NCBI RefSeq assembly: GCF_014898055.3
Contig: NW_023603184.1
Location: 105,638,615 to 105,702,614, forward strand
Origin: Talpa occidentalis
Taxonomy: Eukaryota > Chordata > Mammalia > Eulipotyphla > Talpidae
Length of the DNA: 64,000 nt
Reading direction: 5' to 3'
The notes beneath the pieces are model-generated. The model saw only the letters and a program-made list of their open reading frames with translations, did not search any database and was not told where the DNA came from. Below are positions 44,443 through 56,944 of the stretch, piece by piece. Every line of letters starts with the position of its first letter. The first letter of the stretch is position 1. A program made the position numbers and the translations under genes.

Positions 44443-45145
44443 CCCAGCGCAGCGCCGGCGGGGCCGCTCTGTTTTGCAAAGGCAGTGGGGTTTTTTCCTT
44501 TGTGGGTGCTTGATTTCCAGAAACTCTCCAGCGACTCGGACTTTTTTTTCTTTTTTAGGTAGAAGTGACTGTGCGGTTGGTCTCTGTGAGGTATTTGGGG
44601 ACTCTGTTTGCTCGCTAATATGTTGGAAAAACCAAGTGGCTTTGGGATTTTTGCCCTGTCCCGCTCCCTCCCTTTTGCGCCCCGCTGGTTCCTTTGGGAA
44701 ATGCTTATTTTGTGAGTGCACGCTGGCTTGAGGAGCCCTCTCCTGTGTAAATGTCCCCATGTTTTTGAAAAGTGCTGTAGTTTAGCCCCCAGCGCTGCTC
44801 AAGCAGGGCCCAAGAGCGCCCGGTTTCGGAAAATGAAGGCAGAGCAACGACATTGCGGAGGCTCGCCCAGGCGGAGGCCCCGCTGGGTTGCACACCGGTT
44901 AAGAAAGCCCCCCTTTCCTCAGGGAGCCCGCAGGCCCTCGACGGAGACCTGGAACAGGGCCTAAGCCAGGAGCCCAGGGCTTCATGTGGGTTGGGGGGGT
45001 TATTCTCAGTGCACTGGAGGAGCTACTCTCTACCGGAGAGTGCTTGGCTCGCGGGGCGGCCGCGGGTGCAGGCCCTCGGGGTTCCTGCCTGAGGACCAGT
45101 TGTAAATGTTACCCTTCCTACCAATAAATGCTGACCTGATCAAAT
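44443..45145 (+). other. HOXD9: HOXD9 3' UTR
   Basis: About 700 nt to just after AATAAA at 45123. GC-richer in its second half. Confidence 0.7.
45123..45128 (+). terminator. HOXD9: HOXD9 polyadenylation signal (AATAAA)
   Basis: TACCAATAAATGC 681 nt after the stop; fits the known 2.2 kb gene length. Confidence 0.7.
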
Positions 45146-48100
45146 GGAGCCCAGACGCTGGCCCTGAACGCTGTGTGCCTGCTTTCTCTGTCTCTCTGCC
45201 AAATGTCATTCTCACTGGACTTGTCCCTAGGATGGAGACACTGCTAAAAATCCAGGACCCTTCCACCTGAGAAGTCTCTCTGATGTGCCTCCAAGTGTCC
45301 CTTCATGTGGGTCCACCTAGCCTAGAGCACATGGTGGAGGGGGTAGTGGGACCTTGCAGCTGGTCCTTCCCTAACCTGGTTTCAGTACATAAGAGAACTC
45401 TGTGCCCTGGGCCCAGTGGATCCTATGGGCTCCAGGAGCCAGGAATCCGCTGCTGGGACTTTGGCACACTGCACTTCAGGACCCCTCTGCTGCTGGAACC
45501 CCAGCCTTCAGACCGGGGTCTTCCCCGCCCACACAAAAAGAAAAGGACCAACTCTATACTCAGGAGCAACCTCCAGCTTGGCGGGGCTGGCTGGTTCCGG
45601 GAGGACTGAGCCAGTTAGGCTTGTGAGCCTCTGCCCCTCCCCACAGGAGCCACAAAGTGACCTTAACAGATCAAAATGGTCAAGGCTCTCCTCTGCAACT
45701 ACCCTCATCCCACCGCCCCCTTCCCCCATCCAGCCTCTGTGTGTTTAGCCCCCAGCTTGGCCCTCTGAGGGCCGCATTCAGAGGCTAAAATGAAGGTCAT
45801 TGTAAGTGAGGGTTCGGGCCCAGCATGGCCTTTGCAGGCCAAGAGGCCGGCGCCAGGCTGCCTGGGCTGGGCGGAAGGCGGGGGCGACGGCAGAGTTTTG
45901 GGGGATCCTGATGAAAGAGGGGACTTGAAGGAAAAGCAGAGGGGGGCTGGGAGGGAAAGCCAAGGCCCAGATCCGGCAGAAGGTGCTGCCTACCCCCACC
46001 CCTACCGCCAACCCGATACCTAGGGCTCTTTGAAAACAGGAAGAACCAAGGTGTCATAAAGCCATCTAGCCGGCGAGACGTCTGGAGGTAATGAGTTTAC
46101 GACAGGTCCGGCGCTTCGCTTTGAAACCATCTCATTTTGATGTTTGTGTTTGTGGGAGGAAAGGAAAAATGCAGACAAAACTGGGTCTTAAAATCTGGAC
46201 AATAAAATATAAACAAAACTGCTTTGGACCGAGAAAGCTAGGGCCTGGGAGCCCTCGGGTGAGTGTGAGCACCTAGGAAATAAAAATGAGGGAAAGGAAG
46301 GGGAGAAAGAAGATGATGGATTTCTGATTTAAAAAAAAAAAAATGAACTGGGTATTAGAAGTAGTCTAGTGTGGGTGGCTGTTTACAATATTTTTACTGT
46401 GGCTGGGTCTAGCTAATTTTTTTTTTCTTTAACCCAGCTTGTTATTTGGGAGTGGGAGGGCCAGTGATCTTGGGTCATTTACTCAGGGGAGGTTCTCGCA
46501 GTGGCATGGTGGGTGGGAAAAGATTAAGTTATTGGCTCTCCATGCCAAACTTTGCAGGAAAACTATTGTTAGAAATTTTATTTGTTTATTAAAAGAATAG
46601 AGATCACAACTGGACTGGAGGGAAGCACTTTTGAAAATGAGGGAAAAAAAGATTATGCTCGCAGGAAACAACTAAAATGATTAAAGTCTTTGCTTTAAAA
46701 ATAAATTCAAGTGGAATGTACAGATAATTCATTTCACACTGACTTGATGTAAATTTAAAATCTCATTTATTGTGCACAGAAGATTCAATGAGCACAACCC
46801 AACAGGGCTTTTCCAGAGAGCCACTTTAGAAATCCAGCAAAAAAGCTTTAGTTCCCCCCACCTCACCCCTGCCATTGGCCAGCAAAATGGGCCTGAATTA
46901 CAAATTACAAAATAGCAAATATTCACGATTTAATGCTAAAAGTAACAGCTTTAAAAGAAGAAAATTATCAGAATTAACACATAATTTCTTAGTTTTCGAA
47001 GTCCCCAGCCCCCTTTTTTTAAAAGTTTGTTGCCGTTAAAATTTAGAAAGTTGTAATTTTTGTTAAATCTGGCGCGTCCTTTAATGTGGACGATTACAGA
47101 ATGGAAACCTAATTTGTCTGGCAAAGGAAAGCCTGGAAGCTTTTGGAAAAGACTGTACTGGAAGCCCTTGGGAGCACAAATATCTTTGGCATTCAGGAGC
47201 CCCTGTTTGCTGCACTTGACTTGTTGACAATCAAAGGGATGAAGCAGTATTATTGTCAGCGATCCAAGCCCCAGTCAAACTAAAGAGCAAGATTGGAATT
47301 GGTTTGAGTAGAATAAAAGCGAAGTTAAGCACGGTCGGCTCGAGGTTGCGTTTGGCCACTAGAGAGCGCCGTTACTCCATTGTGTGATCTCGTAAAGCTG
47401 GCGCTGCGGCGCAGGACGGTTTTCATTAAAAATATTTACAATCTTATTTTAAATTCCAAATTAGGATAAATTTAACCAAAAAGAAGTGTACCCCCATTAA
47501 ATTCTCCAGTCGTGTTTGTTAGGTATAAAATTTGGGCTTAGTCAAGACTTCAGAAAATTTGGACTACGGTACAGCTGGAACTAAAAAAAACATGGTTAAG
47601 TTACCTCATTCTATCAAAACGGAAAGGTGTAAAAGTATAGATCTTTGTTTACTAAGTAAATCGCGCTTTCCCCACTCATGTTACAAACAGAATGCTTGAA
47701 AAACAAAGTTTTATCCCAAGAGGAAATGTGTTGTAATGGTTTCTTTATTAGGCCAGAAAGTGTAGAAGTGAATTCTGTAGTTTTAGTGCTGCTTCTTTTT
47801 CGTCCCCCGGGAATCACACAGTTCTAAACGATATTTCTATCATTGAGATCTGGCGTCAAGCTCGTTCCATTCCAAAACATACTCATTTATTGAGGGTTTA
47901 AACATGCACTCGCACGCACGCCAAAGAATGAAATAAACAGTGACAATTACAAAGTTAGTTTCAAGGCTTTACTGAAAATAATACTCTTTTAATTGGGCAT
48001 TTGCAACACAGAAGCACAAATCTTGGCAGTCAAAATCGATTCATTGCCTTCCGATTTAAAGAAAGTTTTATCTGGCGACAACCAGCAGAAAACAACAGAA

Positions 48101-50498
48101 AGCCCTACCTTCCACCACCCCCATAACAAAAGTCTCTTGCACTCCCTGCTAATTTAAAAATTAAATAAAACATGGCTTTATTATCTGGAGATCCATTAGC
48201 AATCCTTTTTTCCTTCACCATTTCCAGCCATTCCCTGTAGAAGCAATGGAAAGTTTAGACGTTATTATCTTGTTATGGCTTTACATATCGACATAATTTT
48301 CTCCATTTGCAAAAATGTGATATTCAGTCCACGCGGACTGACCTCAGGATCTCGCACTCACAGGTTGGGCCAACCCACCAGCAATAGGGGGAGCTGAAAT
48401 CTCTGGGGTGCTGCACCTGTGGGGGCAGTCCGGGGATTTTAGACTTTCGCATTTGGCGTGAAAAACCGGCGTGTTGTGTTTCAGCTTTAGCAGGAGAGCC
48501 CTCTGTGGGCTCCAGCGTGTTTGCGAGGTTGGTGCTCAAGGCCGGTGGGCCTGGTGTCTTCACAGCCGTGGATTTTTCCCAGGGAAAAGGGGATTTGGTC
48601 GCCCAAAGAACCCACGAAGAAGGCTGCGTAGGCAAGGGAAAACGCACTCGAGAGAGAGATAGTACACGTATTTGGATATTAAAATAGGAGCGGGGAAACA
48701 ATGTCGGGGAGAGAAGGCGATTGGTGGTGCAACGCCAAAGTGGCTAAAGAGCAGGCTTCGAAAATGAACAATATTTTGCTGATCCGCGCTCGACTTGCCC
48801 ACAGGACTCGGGGACGTTGCTCTTCCACATCATGCACAAGCTGAGGCTTCTCATTGTTTTCTTTGGGAGAAATTAGTAACTTTAAACTCAGCCCGGCGCC
48901 CACTCTTGGCAGCAACTTCACAGGCTTCGCGGGTGAACCAGAATCGTTCGCAGAAGATGGGCGCCGCCTGCAGCTGCCTGGAACCGGTGGGATCCAAGCG
49001 CCGGCCCCGAGCCTCCAAGGGGGGGACTCGCAGGCGTGAGCCCCCCGCGCTCTGCCCGGGGGAGTCGGGGTGGGGCGCCGGCCCAGGTCCGCTCGGCGCG
49101 GGGGCCGAGAGCGGGGAGTCGCGCGTCCCGCCCGCGGAAATGCCACCCACCCCTGAGGGAGTCCTGCGTCCCGCCCTGGAACATTTCTCTTCGCTTTTCT
49201 ATTTACTCCCTCAGCAATGCTAATGCCCCCCCCACCACATTCTTCAGCTCCCCCCTCTGTGCCGAGCGCTGACGTCTATCAAGGGTGAAATGATGGAAAC
49301 TATATTCATGGGCATGATTTCCATTAAATATCAATTAACCTGGGAGCCTTAGCCAGGCGTGCAGTGCGTCAAGGGTAAATGTACATCTCATTTCCACAAG
49401 GCCCGCTCAGCTGGTAAAGAAGGACTTAGATTCGCCGTGATAAAGCCCGGCTTTAGGGTCACCCTTGTGGCCTTTAATTCAAAGCGCTTAGATGGGACCC
49501 AACTCCAATTGGACTGTCCCGACAGGCTGCGCCCGCGCGTCCGTCAGTGCAAAAAGACGCGGCCAGCTCTGCGGGGCAGCCCCGGGGACCCGGGGAGGGA
49601 GTCCTCAGCTCCGCAGCCTCCTGGGAGTGGCCTCCCTGCCTCCCCCCAAGTGTAAGGTTCGGCCGCGCCCCCGCCCCGCCGGCCGCGGTCCGCACGCCCG
49701 CGGCCCCAGGGGCCCCGCCAGCCCTTGGCAGTGCGGCTTTATGGGCCCCCTTTAAGGCCGGCGGAGGCATCTCCCGGCCGGCGTGAGGCGTCCCGTCGGG
49801 CGCAATGGTGTCGCCTCCGCGCGGATCCCTCCGCGCGGTTATCTCGCCCCCATCTCGCTGCCTCTCCGCGCAGTGGCGTGGTGCGAAAATGCCTCGCCGG
49901 GGCGCACCGGGGCGGCAGCCTCGGCGGCAGCGGCGACGAGAGCGGTGGGAGGGGGCCGCGGGGGGGGCGAGGTGAGAGGTGGCGGCGGGCAGAGGGTGTT
50001 TTTTTTTTCCTTTCCCCTCCAGAGCGGGGGCTTGTAAGCCGAAGCCAAAGAGTGTCCCCGTGGGCCGGGCGCACTTTTTTTTCTCGTCCCGGTGCGCTCG
50101 GGGCCGCTGGCGCCTCAGAGGAAACAGTGGCGGCGGCGGGGCCGGTCACCCGGGCGGCGGCGATCCCACGGCGGCCGGGCCGGCGCGCGCCGGAGAGGGC
50201 GGGCGGCGGAGCGCGGGGGCTGGGTGAGGCCCCGCGACCCTCGAGGGAGGCGGCGCGAGCGCGAGGGCCGGGCATGAGCGCCCAGTAGCCGGGCGCCCGC
50301 GCCGGCCGGGCCTCAGAGGCGACGCGCGGGCGGGCGAGCCGGCGGCAGCGGCGACGTAGCGGCGGCCGCGCCGCGCGAGCAGCCGCCCCAGAGGCCCTCG
50401 CGGCAGCCGCCGAGCTGAGGCGCGCTCCCTGCCCGCGCCGCCCGCCCGCCCGCTCGCCCGCGCCCCGCGCCCCTCGGCCCCCGGCCGCCGCCGCCCCG
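45146..50498. other. HOXD9-HOXD8 intergenic region and HOXD8 promoter
   Basis: No gene supported. Neutral GC to about 46270, AT-rich and conserved-looking from 46300 to 48700 with many TTTATTA/AATAAA motifs, a CTCF-like site at 47356, then CpG-rich from about 48900 to HOXD8. The 50040-50498 stretch is a very GC-rich 5' UTR/promoter with a 4-codon uORF at 50274. Confidence 0.75.
47356..47370 (+). promoter_or_regulatory. Candidate CTCF site between HOXD9 and HOXD8
   Basis: CCACTAGAGAGCGCC matches the CTCF core CCASYAGRKGGCRS with a single G-to-A mismatch. It is a GC-rich motif in an AT-rich surround, which raises the chance that it is selected. CTCF occupancy in this part of HoxD is known in mammals. 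Confidence 0.5.
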
Positions 50499-51083
50499 AT
50501 GAGCTCGTACTTCGTGAACCCGCTGTACTCCAAGTACAAGGCGGCGGCGGCCGCGGCGGCGGGCGAGGCCGTCCATCCCACGTACTACGACTGTCACTTC
50601 GCGCCCGACCTCGGCGGCCGCCACGCCGCCGCGGCCGCCGCCGCCCTGCAGCTCTATGGCAACAGCGCCGCCGGCTTCCCGCACGCGCCCCCGCAGGCGC
50701 ACGCGCACCCGCACCCGCACCCTTCCCCGCCGCCCGCGGGGCCGGGGTGCGGCGCTGGGGGGCCCCGGGCCCCGGCCAGGACTACTTCCACCCCGGCGGG
50801 GGCAGCCCGGCCGCAGCCTACCGGGCCGCCCCTCCTCCTCCTCCGCACCCTCCGCCTCCGCCGCCGCCTCCCCCCTGTGGCGGGATTGCCTGTCACGGGG
50901 AGCCCGCGAAGTTTTACGGATACGATAACTTACAGAGACAGCCGATTTTTACGACCCAGCAAGAGGCCGAGCTGGTACAATATCCTGACTGTAAATCGTC
51001 CAGTGGTAATATTGGCGAGGACCCAGACCACTTAAATCAGAGCTCGTCTCCTTCTCAAATGTTTCCCTGGATGAGACCACAAG
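50499..51083 (+). CDS. HOXD8: HOXD8 exon 1 (coding part, frame shifted internally)
   Basis: Start CCCGATGAGC. Donor CACAAG|GTTGGG at 51083/51084. Frame lost at about 50753-50778. Confidence 0.94.
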
Positions 51084-51755
51084 GTTGGGATGCCTTTTTT
51101 TTTTTTTTTTTTTTTCCAAACTGGGGAAAGGGGAGAAATCTACTTTCATCTCACGTTCTGGCTTTAAAACTCGCTTTTTCTCTCCCTCTCCTGTGTAGCT
51201 GCAGTGGCTCTTACTCAAAGTAATACAGACTTTTCCCCTTAAAGTAGAAACCATGTAAAGATGATGGGGACAGAGTGATTGTGAGGACCTTCTCTCTGCC
51301 CCTCTTGCCTGCAAATCCTGCATATACAAGAGCTAAGGAGAGTTCTGTACAGTCCGGCCCTTAGACCTGGTCCAGAAACCTCCAGCAACCCACAGAGACA
51401 CCATTCCATTTTTTAAACAATTATTTTCCTCTTTTTTTTTTTTTTGTTGTTGTAATCAGCAGCTCCTGGTAGACGAAGAGGAAGACAAACCTACAGTCGT
51501 TTCCAAACCCTAGAGTTGGAAAAGGAATTCCTTTTTAACCCTTATCTGACCAGGAAGAGAAGAATCGAGGTTTCCCACGCCTTAGCTCTCACCGAGAGAC
51601 AGGTAAAAATCTGGTTCCAGAACAGGAGGATGAAATGGAAAAAGGAGAACAACAAAGACAAATTCCCGGTTTCCCGACAGGAGGTGAAAGACGGGGAAAC
51701 TAAAAAGGAAGCCCAAGAGCTGGAGGAAGACAGAGCCGAGGGCCCGACAAATTAA
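50499..51755 (+). CDS. HOXD8: HOXD8 homeobox protein (2 exons; one-base frame break in exon 1)
   Basis: Exons 50499-51083 and 51460-51755. The protein starts [24 protein letters not shown] and ends [12 protein letters not shown]. It has a His-Pro repeat ([12 protein letters not shown]), a poly-Pro run, the hexapeptide FPWM for PBX contact, and an Antennapedia-like homeodomain (about 200-259; [26 protein letters not shown]). Group 8 factor of trunk patterning. Coding length 881 nt is one short of a multiple of 3: between PGCG (about 50750) and QDYFHPGGG (about 50779) the frame moves by one base inside a G6C4G3C4 run. With one base restored it is 293 aa (human 290). The intron ends in a CAGCAG tandem acceptor. 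Identity is certain; the break is probably a sequence error. Confidence 0.96.
51084..51459 (+). other. HOXD8: HOXD8 intron
   Basis: 376 bp. Includes a T-run of about 20 (51097-51116) and a T-rich tract before the acceptor. Confidence 0.9.
51460..51755 (+). CDS. HOXD8: HOXD8 exon 2 (homeodomain)
   Basis: Acceptor GTAATCAG|CAGCTCC at 51459/51460, with a second AG at 51461-51462. Gives [19 protein letters not shown]. Stop TAA at 51753-51755. Confidence 0.96.
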
Positions 51756-51758
51756 CTT

Positions 51759-51868
51759 CTACCTTTAAAAATTTACCACAGACTATTAAAACTAATGATC
51801 AACATATGCTGGTGGACACCACCTATTTTCTTTGTTGGAAAAGGACTTTACCTTATTTCAAGCTACCT
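51759..51868 (+). promoter_or_regulatory. HOXD8: Two miR-196 6-mer seed matches in HOXD8 3' UTR
   Basis: CTACCT at 51759-51764 and 51863-51868. HOXD8 is a recorded miR-196 target, but each site is only a 6-mer. Confidence 0.35.
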
Positions 51869-52917
51869 TCATGTCACTGCTCTTGAGGTTTCTTCGCTTT
51901 GAGAGGGATTGGGGTGTTTAAAAAAAAAGTTTCTAGCATCTCATAGAAGCAGCGCTTGAGCTGACCTATGTAAGGGTAATTTGATACTGACCTTGTAGCT
52001 ATATTTTGAAAATGGTAATTTTTAATGTCTCAACTGGTGATTTGCCTCAACAACGTAAACTTCCTAATGATTAGCACTAAATAACTGAATATAAAATGCT
52101 TTATTAATCAGACAAGTGCACTTGAACATTTTAAATCTTTTCTTTATGGTGAGTAAATTAAAAGAAGTCTATTAATTTTTTTAAAAATTATGCCTGCAGA
52201 ATATTTACTTTATATTATTTTGATCAAAATGTATTATTTATGTTTTTTTTCTTTCTGCTTTTATAATGAATGGTTCCGGTGCCTTTTCTTTACTCCTAAA
52301 AGGTTTCTTTGAGTATTTTGTTAATGTAATATCTCGGGGAAAAGTCTGGGCCAAATATTTGAAAAGCACATGTTAACTAAAGACTGTAATGTGTAGTCCG
52401 GGTTCTGCCGCTTCCTTAAACTTTGGGATGGTGTTGGGCCAGTGGCAGAAGTTTCAGCACAATGTCAAAGTTAAAGTTAACATTTAATAGTTTTTCTGTA
52501 GCCTGTACAAATTATGCCATTTAATCATCTAGAGTGAATGAATACTTGAAAAGCCAATTATAACATTTTCACTCATTAACTTTTCACTCTAGCAAATCGC
52601 CTTGTGGGATTCCTCTCATTTTTCAACCTACTTTCGTTTTGAAACCACACTTGGTGTTGCCTAAAACTGCTAGGTTTCTATGCTGTGGCCGCTGCTGTGA
52701 TTCCATTTTTTTTTTTTTTAGTAGGTGCCATATTTATTTGTATTCCGTTCACTCTGCACGCCCATTTTGAGCCAACTTGCTGTGTGTGTCTCAGATGTCG
52801 GTTGGTACGTCCTCTGCTGTTCTCTAGGATGGCCTCACCTGTTTGAAACAAGCCGCGAGAGCAAATGCAGAAAAAAAATGAGTGTAAACAACCGCTGCAG
52901 AACATAGCTAGCTCCTT

Positions 52918-52923
52918 AATAAA
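52918..52923 (+). terminator. HOXD8: HOXD8 polyadenylation signal (AATAAA)
   Basis: CCTTAATAAAGAAATG 1163 nt after the stop; fits the known gene length. Confidence 0.7.
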
Positions 52924-54289
52924 GAAATGAATCTTTTTCTAGAACTAGTGTCTTTGAGCGCCGCAAATAACCTTTCTCCCGAGTCAGGATCAATGGCCTG
53001 AGCTTATATTATACCAAGGCAACTTTCCAATGAAGCTTCTATTTGATTAAAAAAGGGGTGGGAATTAAATGGACCCACTATATTAAAAAAAAAAAAAAAG
53101 ATAAATGAATGTAACCAGAGAGGGGAGGAAGGGGTTTTCATTCTAGAGAGGGCTGGACAAGCTATCCTGACTTCATCTTGCTGTAAATACCCTTTCTAAG
53201 ATGCTTTGAAAGCTTTGAACTTCACAAGGTCCTCCAATTGTAGGCCCGAGTGGGAAAGGAATCAGAGTCCAGGTTGCATCACAGTTTAATTTCACTGAAC
53301 TGGCGCTAATGCTGGGGTTTGGGATCTGTTATTAACGGGATATCCATTTTCCATTTGAGGCTGCTACCGCAGCTGCCATTTTATGAGGGAAGAGGAGGGG
53401 AAGAGGAGAGAGGAGAAATTCAAATAAACATGTCTCTTCACAAAAGGAAAAGCACCTTTACCAGGTAAACGTTAAACAGTTCTTTGCGTTTCCTAAGCCT
53501 GTTTATTTTAAAGAGGTATATTTTAATTTTCAGAGTGATTTCATTGCACAATAAGAAAACGAACTCCTATAGTTTTAGGCCTTTCACCCCTCAGGCGTTG
53601 GTAGGCTGTTTGCCTGCTGTTTCAAGGACCAGGGAAATGTCGTCACTGGATGGGCCAGAGGAGAAGCACCACCTGGCATTCTACCCAGGAAAAAGTCCTG
53701 GGCTGTGGCATTTGCTGACCTGAGCCAGGAGAGACAACTTTAAGTCCGGGTGGCCCCAGCTTAAGAAACATTTGCACAAAGGAGACAGCTGCAAACGCAC
53801 ATACTGGATTTAGATCTGAAACGTTTTGCCCTATGCACTGCCTGAGACTCTGCTGTTGCCGTATACAGAGTAAGGAGACTCCGCTCCTGAAAGCACAGCC
53901 AGGGAACAGCCTGAGGGGTTGCAGCCCAGAGTAAGCTGGTCAGAGACTGGTGCTGGCTAAACTCCAGCTGCCCTTGATTTAAGGGTTTCCTGTCTATAAC
54001 AAAATCCAATGTCCCCCATTCAAAAATGCTCCCCCGAAGTCACTTTATAGCCTCTGATTTGTGCAAGATTATCAGGTGAGGAACCTAATCCATGGATGGG
54101 TGTGGAAAAGGGAGGTTAAAAAAAAAAAAAAGTCCTTATTTCCTCTGCATTCAGTGGTGCTCTAAAAGTGTAACTTTTGGCCCCACTGGCCCCCTAACCC
54201 ATAGTAATATCGTAACTCCTGTACAGAAAAATGCTCTGTTGTAACAACTGGTATATTTGAGAATATTTGTACATGTATAAATTTGGTAT

Positions 54290-54293
<4 letters not shown>

Positions 54294-54344
<51 letters not shown>

Positions 54345-54345
54345 T
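54294..54345. repeat. (TA)n(CA)n compound microsatellite
   Basis: About 19 TA units followed by about 6 CA units. Confidence 0.95.
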
Positions 54346-56516
54346 AGGTGATAAGTGCGCAGAAAACTGTTGGTAATAAAGTGTAGGTATATGTTTATAT
54401 GTTTCCTTTTGCAGTTGGGAAAAGGCATAGCTCTGTCTCCAAATAGCTTGGGGAGCTACACATCACACACACTCACCACCTTCTTTTTTACAGTGGGCAG
54501 AAACCTCCACCCCCATCGTAGTGCTTTATGCAGACTGAAGCAGGGATGAGCAGAAGATGCCTTTCTAATTGGCTCCTATCTGTAAACATCAGAGGGGTGC
54601 TGCAACAAGCAAGCAAAGATTTTTGCTGCAGAAATTTGCATAAATTTTCAGAGACCCCATTGGCAGTCCTAGGCAATGCTTTTCTGCTCTGGACTATTTA
54701 GTCTGCGTAGAGAGATCTGTAAAGCTTTTAGACAAAATTAAGACCCTCCAATGTTAATGCTGAATTAAAGAACCAAGCCTTCCAAGTGATTCAGTTTCTT
54801 CCAAGTGATTCCGTGATTCCATAAACACACTGAAGAGGGTTTGGGTCTCAGTGATTCCTAGAGAAAAATCAGTTCAGGAGCTGCCATCTTGTGGGGGTTC
54901 CACAAAGCCGGGGTATGGCTTACCTCTGCACAGGGGGGAAAAGTGCAAATATGGCTGCCTTTTCAGTGCAGACTATTTCCCAGCCCTCCCTCCCCACACT
55001 GAAAAGGAGGGTCATAAAGCTCTGCTTTTATTTGGGTAGCGGGAGAGGATAATGAGGGAAATTGACAAGTGAGACTTTTTCAGAAAATTTTAGAATCAAT
55101 CTGTTCAGTTCTGTATGTGTAGACTAGCGTGAAGTGTTCTGACTGGGGAGGGTCCAACAACTTGCCCCATTTTCTTGTGTAATTAAAAGCATTTTATTAT
55201 TCTTCAATGCAGGTGTTTCTATTCCACATCAAGCTTGTGTCCTCTGCTTCTCTGCTTCTCGGGGGTTTGCTGAACCTTCAGGCATCTAGGGCTAGACAGG
55301 GAAGAGAGAGAACATTTTAATGGACCTGGCTGCTGCTATGGTCCCTCCAGCAAAATTAGAGCACACTGAGAAGAATATGACTTTTGCTGACAGATGTCAG
55401 TCCTTTAATCAAAAACATGGAAGGTCGGGACTTTTTCAAGAGATAAAAATGGCCTTCTCCAGAGGGTGCTGTGGGTTTCTTATGTCTGGGCTACTTGGGT
55501 GTGTGAGGATGTTAGTAACAGAGAACTTACACATAGATATTCAATGCAAATGTTTATAAATGTATTACTATAAGTCCAAACACAGTGTCCTTGAAGGAAT
55601 GGAGGGAGGGGTTACATCTTTTTGGCAGGTTCTGAAATCTGGATATCTATGTCCATGCCCATGCATTAATGTTAGGGGAGTGCTGGGACCAGCCAAGGCC
55701 ATTTACTTTCAGGGGGTTTCACTGGGACAGTTTTTGTCAGAAGTGCAAAGGGAATGTGACTCCTGCCTTAAAAGAAAAAGGGCTATTTTTTTCAAGGCTG
55801 AAATGAGAAGTTGCTCTTTTCCCGAACAAATGGACCCCCTGTCGTCTTCAATATTGCACTGAGCAGTCTTTTCAATGGACAAACATTTGGGGAGCAAGGG
55901 AGAGAAGAGAGGAGGAATTAGAACTGAATTCCATAGAAATGAGATTTACACTTAGGGGAGACTTAATGCAAGGGGTTTCTGAGAAGATCCAGAAAAACTG
56001 TTTCACCCTTAACCAAGGACTGTCCAAAAGGCTTTTCTACCCAGATAAAGACCAGGCAGTGACAGTTCAAACTGTTATTTTTAAGAAGTTAACAAGTGCT
56101 AAAACCATTTCCAGACTTTGAGCTGGTAGGTCACTCACTCTCCTGCTGCAGAAGAGAAAAGGGAAGGCCCCCAATTTATGTTGGATAGGGGGTGGGGGGA
56201 GAGCACACTTTCTTGGCCTGCAAAGTCCAGGTTTTCTGGGCAAGATGATTGGAGCGGGCTGGCCGGGAGATGAGAGGGGCAAAAACCGAAAGTACTTAGC
56301 TGCCCTTCCGGAGCCGGCCTTTTTGAGAGCAAGGGGGGGAGGAGGGAGGGCAGGGGAGGGGAGGAGGGGAGAAGCCAAGATCCGCCCCCCCTCCCAGGGA
56401 GGAGAGTTGGAGGGGGCTGACTGCCAAGATCACCTTCCAGTGCTCCTAGGTACTACACCACACTCATTTTCCCCCTAATATAGTGCCCATGTGAGCAGAG
56501 GTTTCAAGACAAACCA

Positions 56517-56695
56517 GGGGAGGGGGAAGAAAGAAAATAAAGAATTCCTAGAAAAGGTGAGAGAGTCAGGAACCTTGGAAGCAAGAAAGAATGAGAGAGC
56601 CCAGAAAGGGGGGCGCAGAGGAAAAGAGAGGAGGGAAGGGGGAGGAGGGAGAGAGAGAGAGAGAGGGGAGAGGGGGAGAAAGAGAGGAAAAAACA
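56517..56695. repeat. Purine-rich GA/GGA tract
   Basis: Long, nearly all A/G stretch upstream of the CpG-rich promoter at 56.8 kb. Confidence 0.8.
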
Positions 56696-56769
56696 TGGCG
56701 CTTGCGAGCTGTATGTGCAAAATCCGCAAGGAATTGCAGTAAATTCCTTTTTGTTTTGAAGAAAATTTA

Positions 56770-56944
56770 CAACTTGGTAATAGACCTTTTTATGACCTAT
56801 TTGCGGTCGTCATTGGCTGCGGCTGGTCATGTGCAGGCGCCGCTTGCCTTCACGGCCTTTTTCCTGATTTCCCAGGCGAATTTCCCCCCGCATTCTGCCT
56901 TCCTAGAGCCTCACCCCCTCTTTTTCTAACCTTTGTCTCTGCAG
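56770..56944 (+). promoter_or_regulatory. HOXD3: Probable HOXD3 distal promoter
   Basis: TTTTTATGACC at about 56787 and an inverted CCAAT (CATTGGCTG) near 56812 precede a CpG-rich exon. The distance from HOXD8 (about 3.9 kb past its polyA) matches the start of the long human HOXD3 transcript. In human an antisense lncRNA (HOXD-AS2) also maps between HOXD8 and HOXD3; I cannot place its exons here. Confidence 0.45.

Larger units (their letters stand above)
51756..52945 (+). other. HOXD8: HOXD8 3' UTR
   Basis: AT-rich, about 1.2 kb, ending after AATAAA at 52918. Contains two CTACCT 6-mers (51759 and 51863) matching the miR-196 seed. Confidence 0.75.
52946..56800. other. HOXD8 to HOXD3-distal-promoter intergenic region
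   Basis: No gene supported. AT-rich. Contains a YY1-type GCCATTTTATG near 53375, a TA/CA microsatellite (54294-54345) and a purine-rich tract (56517-56695). Confidence 0.7.
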
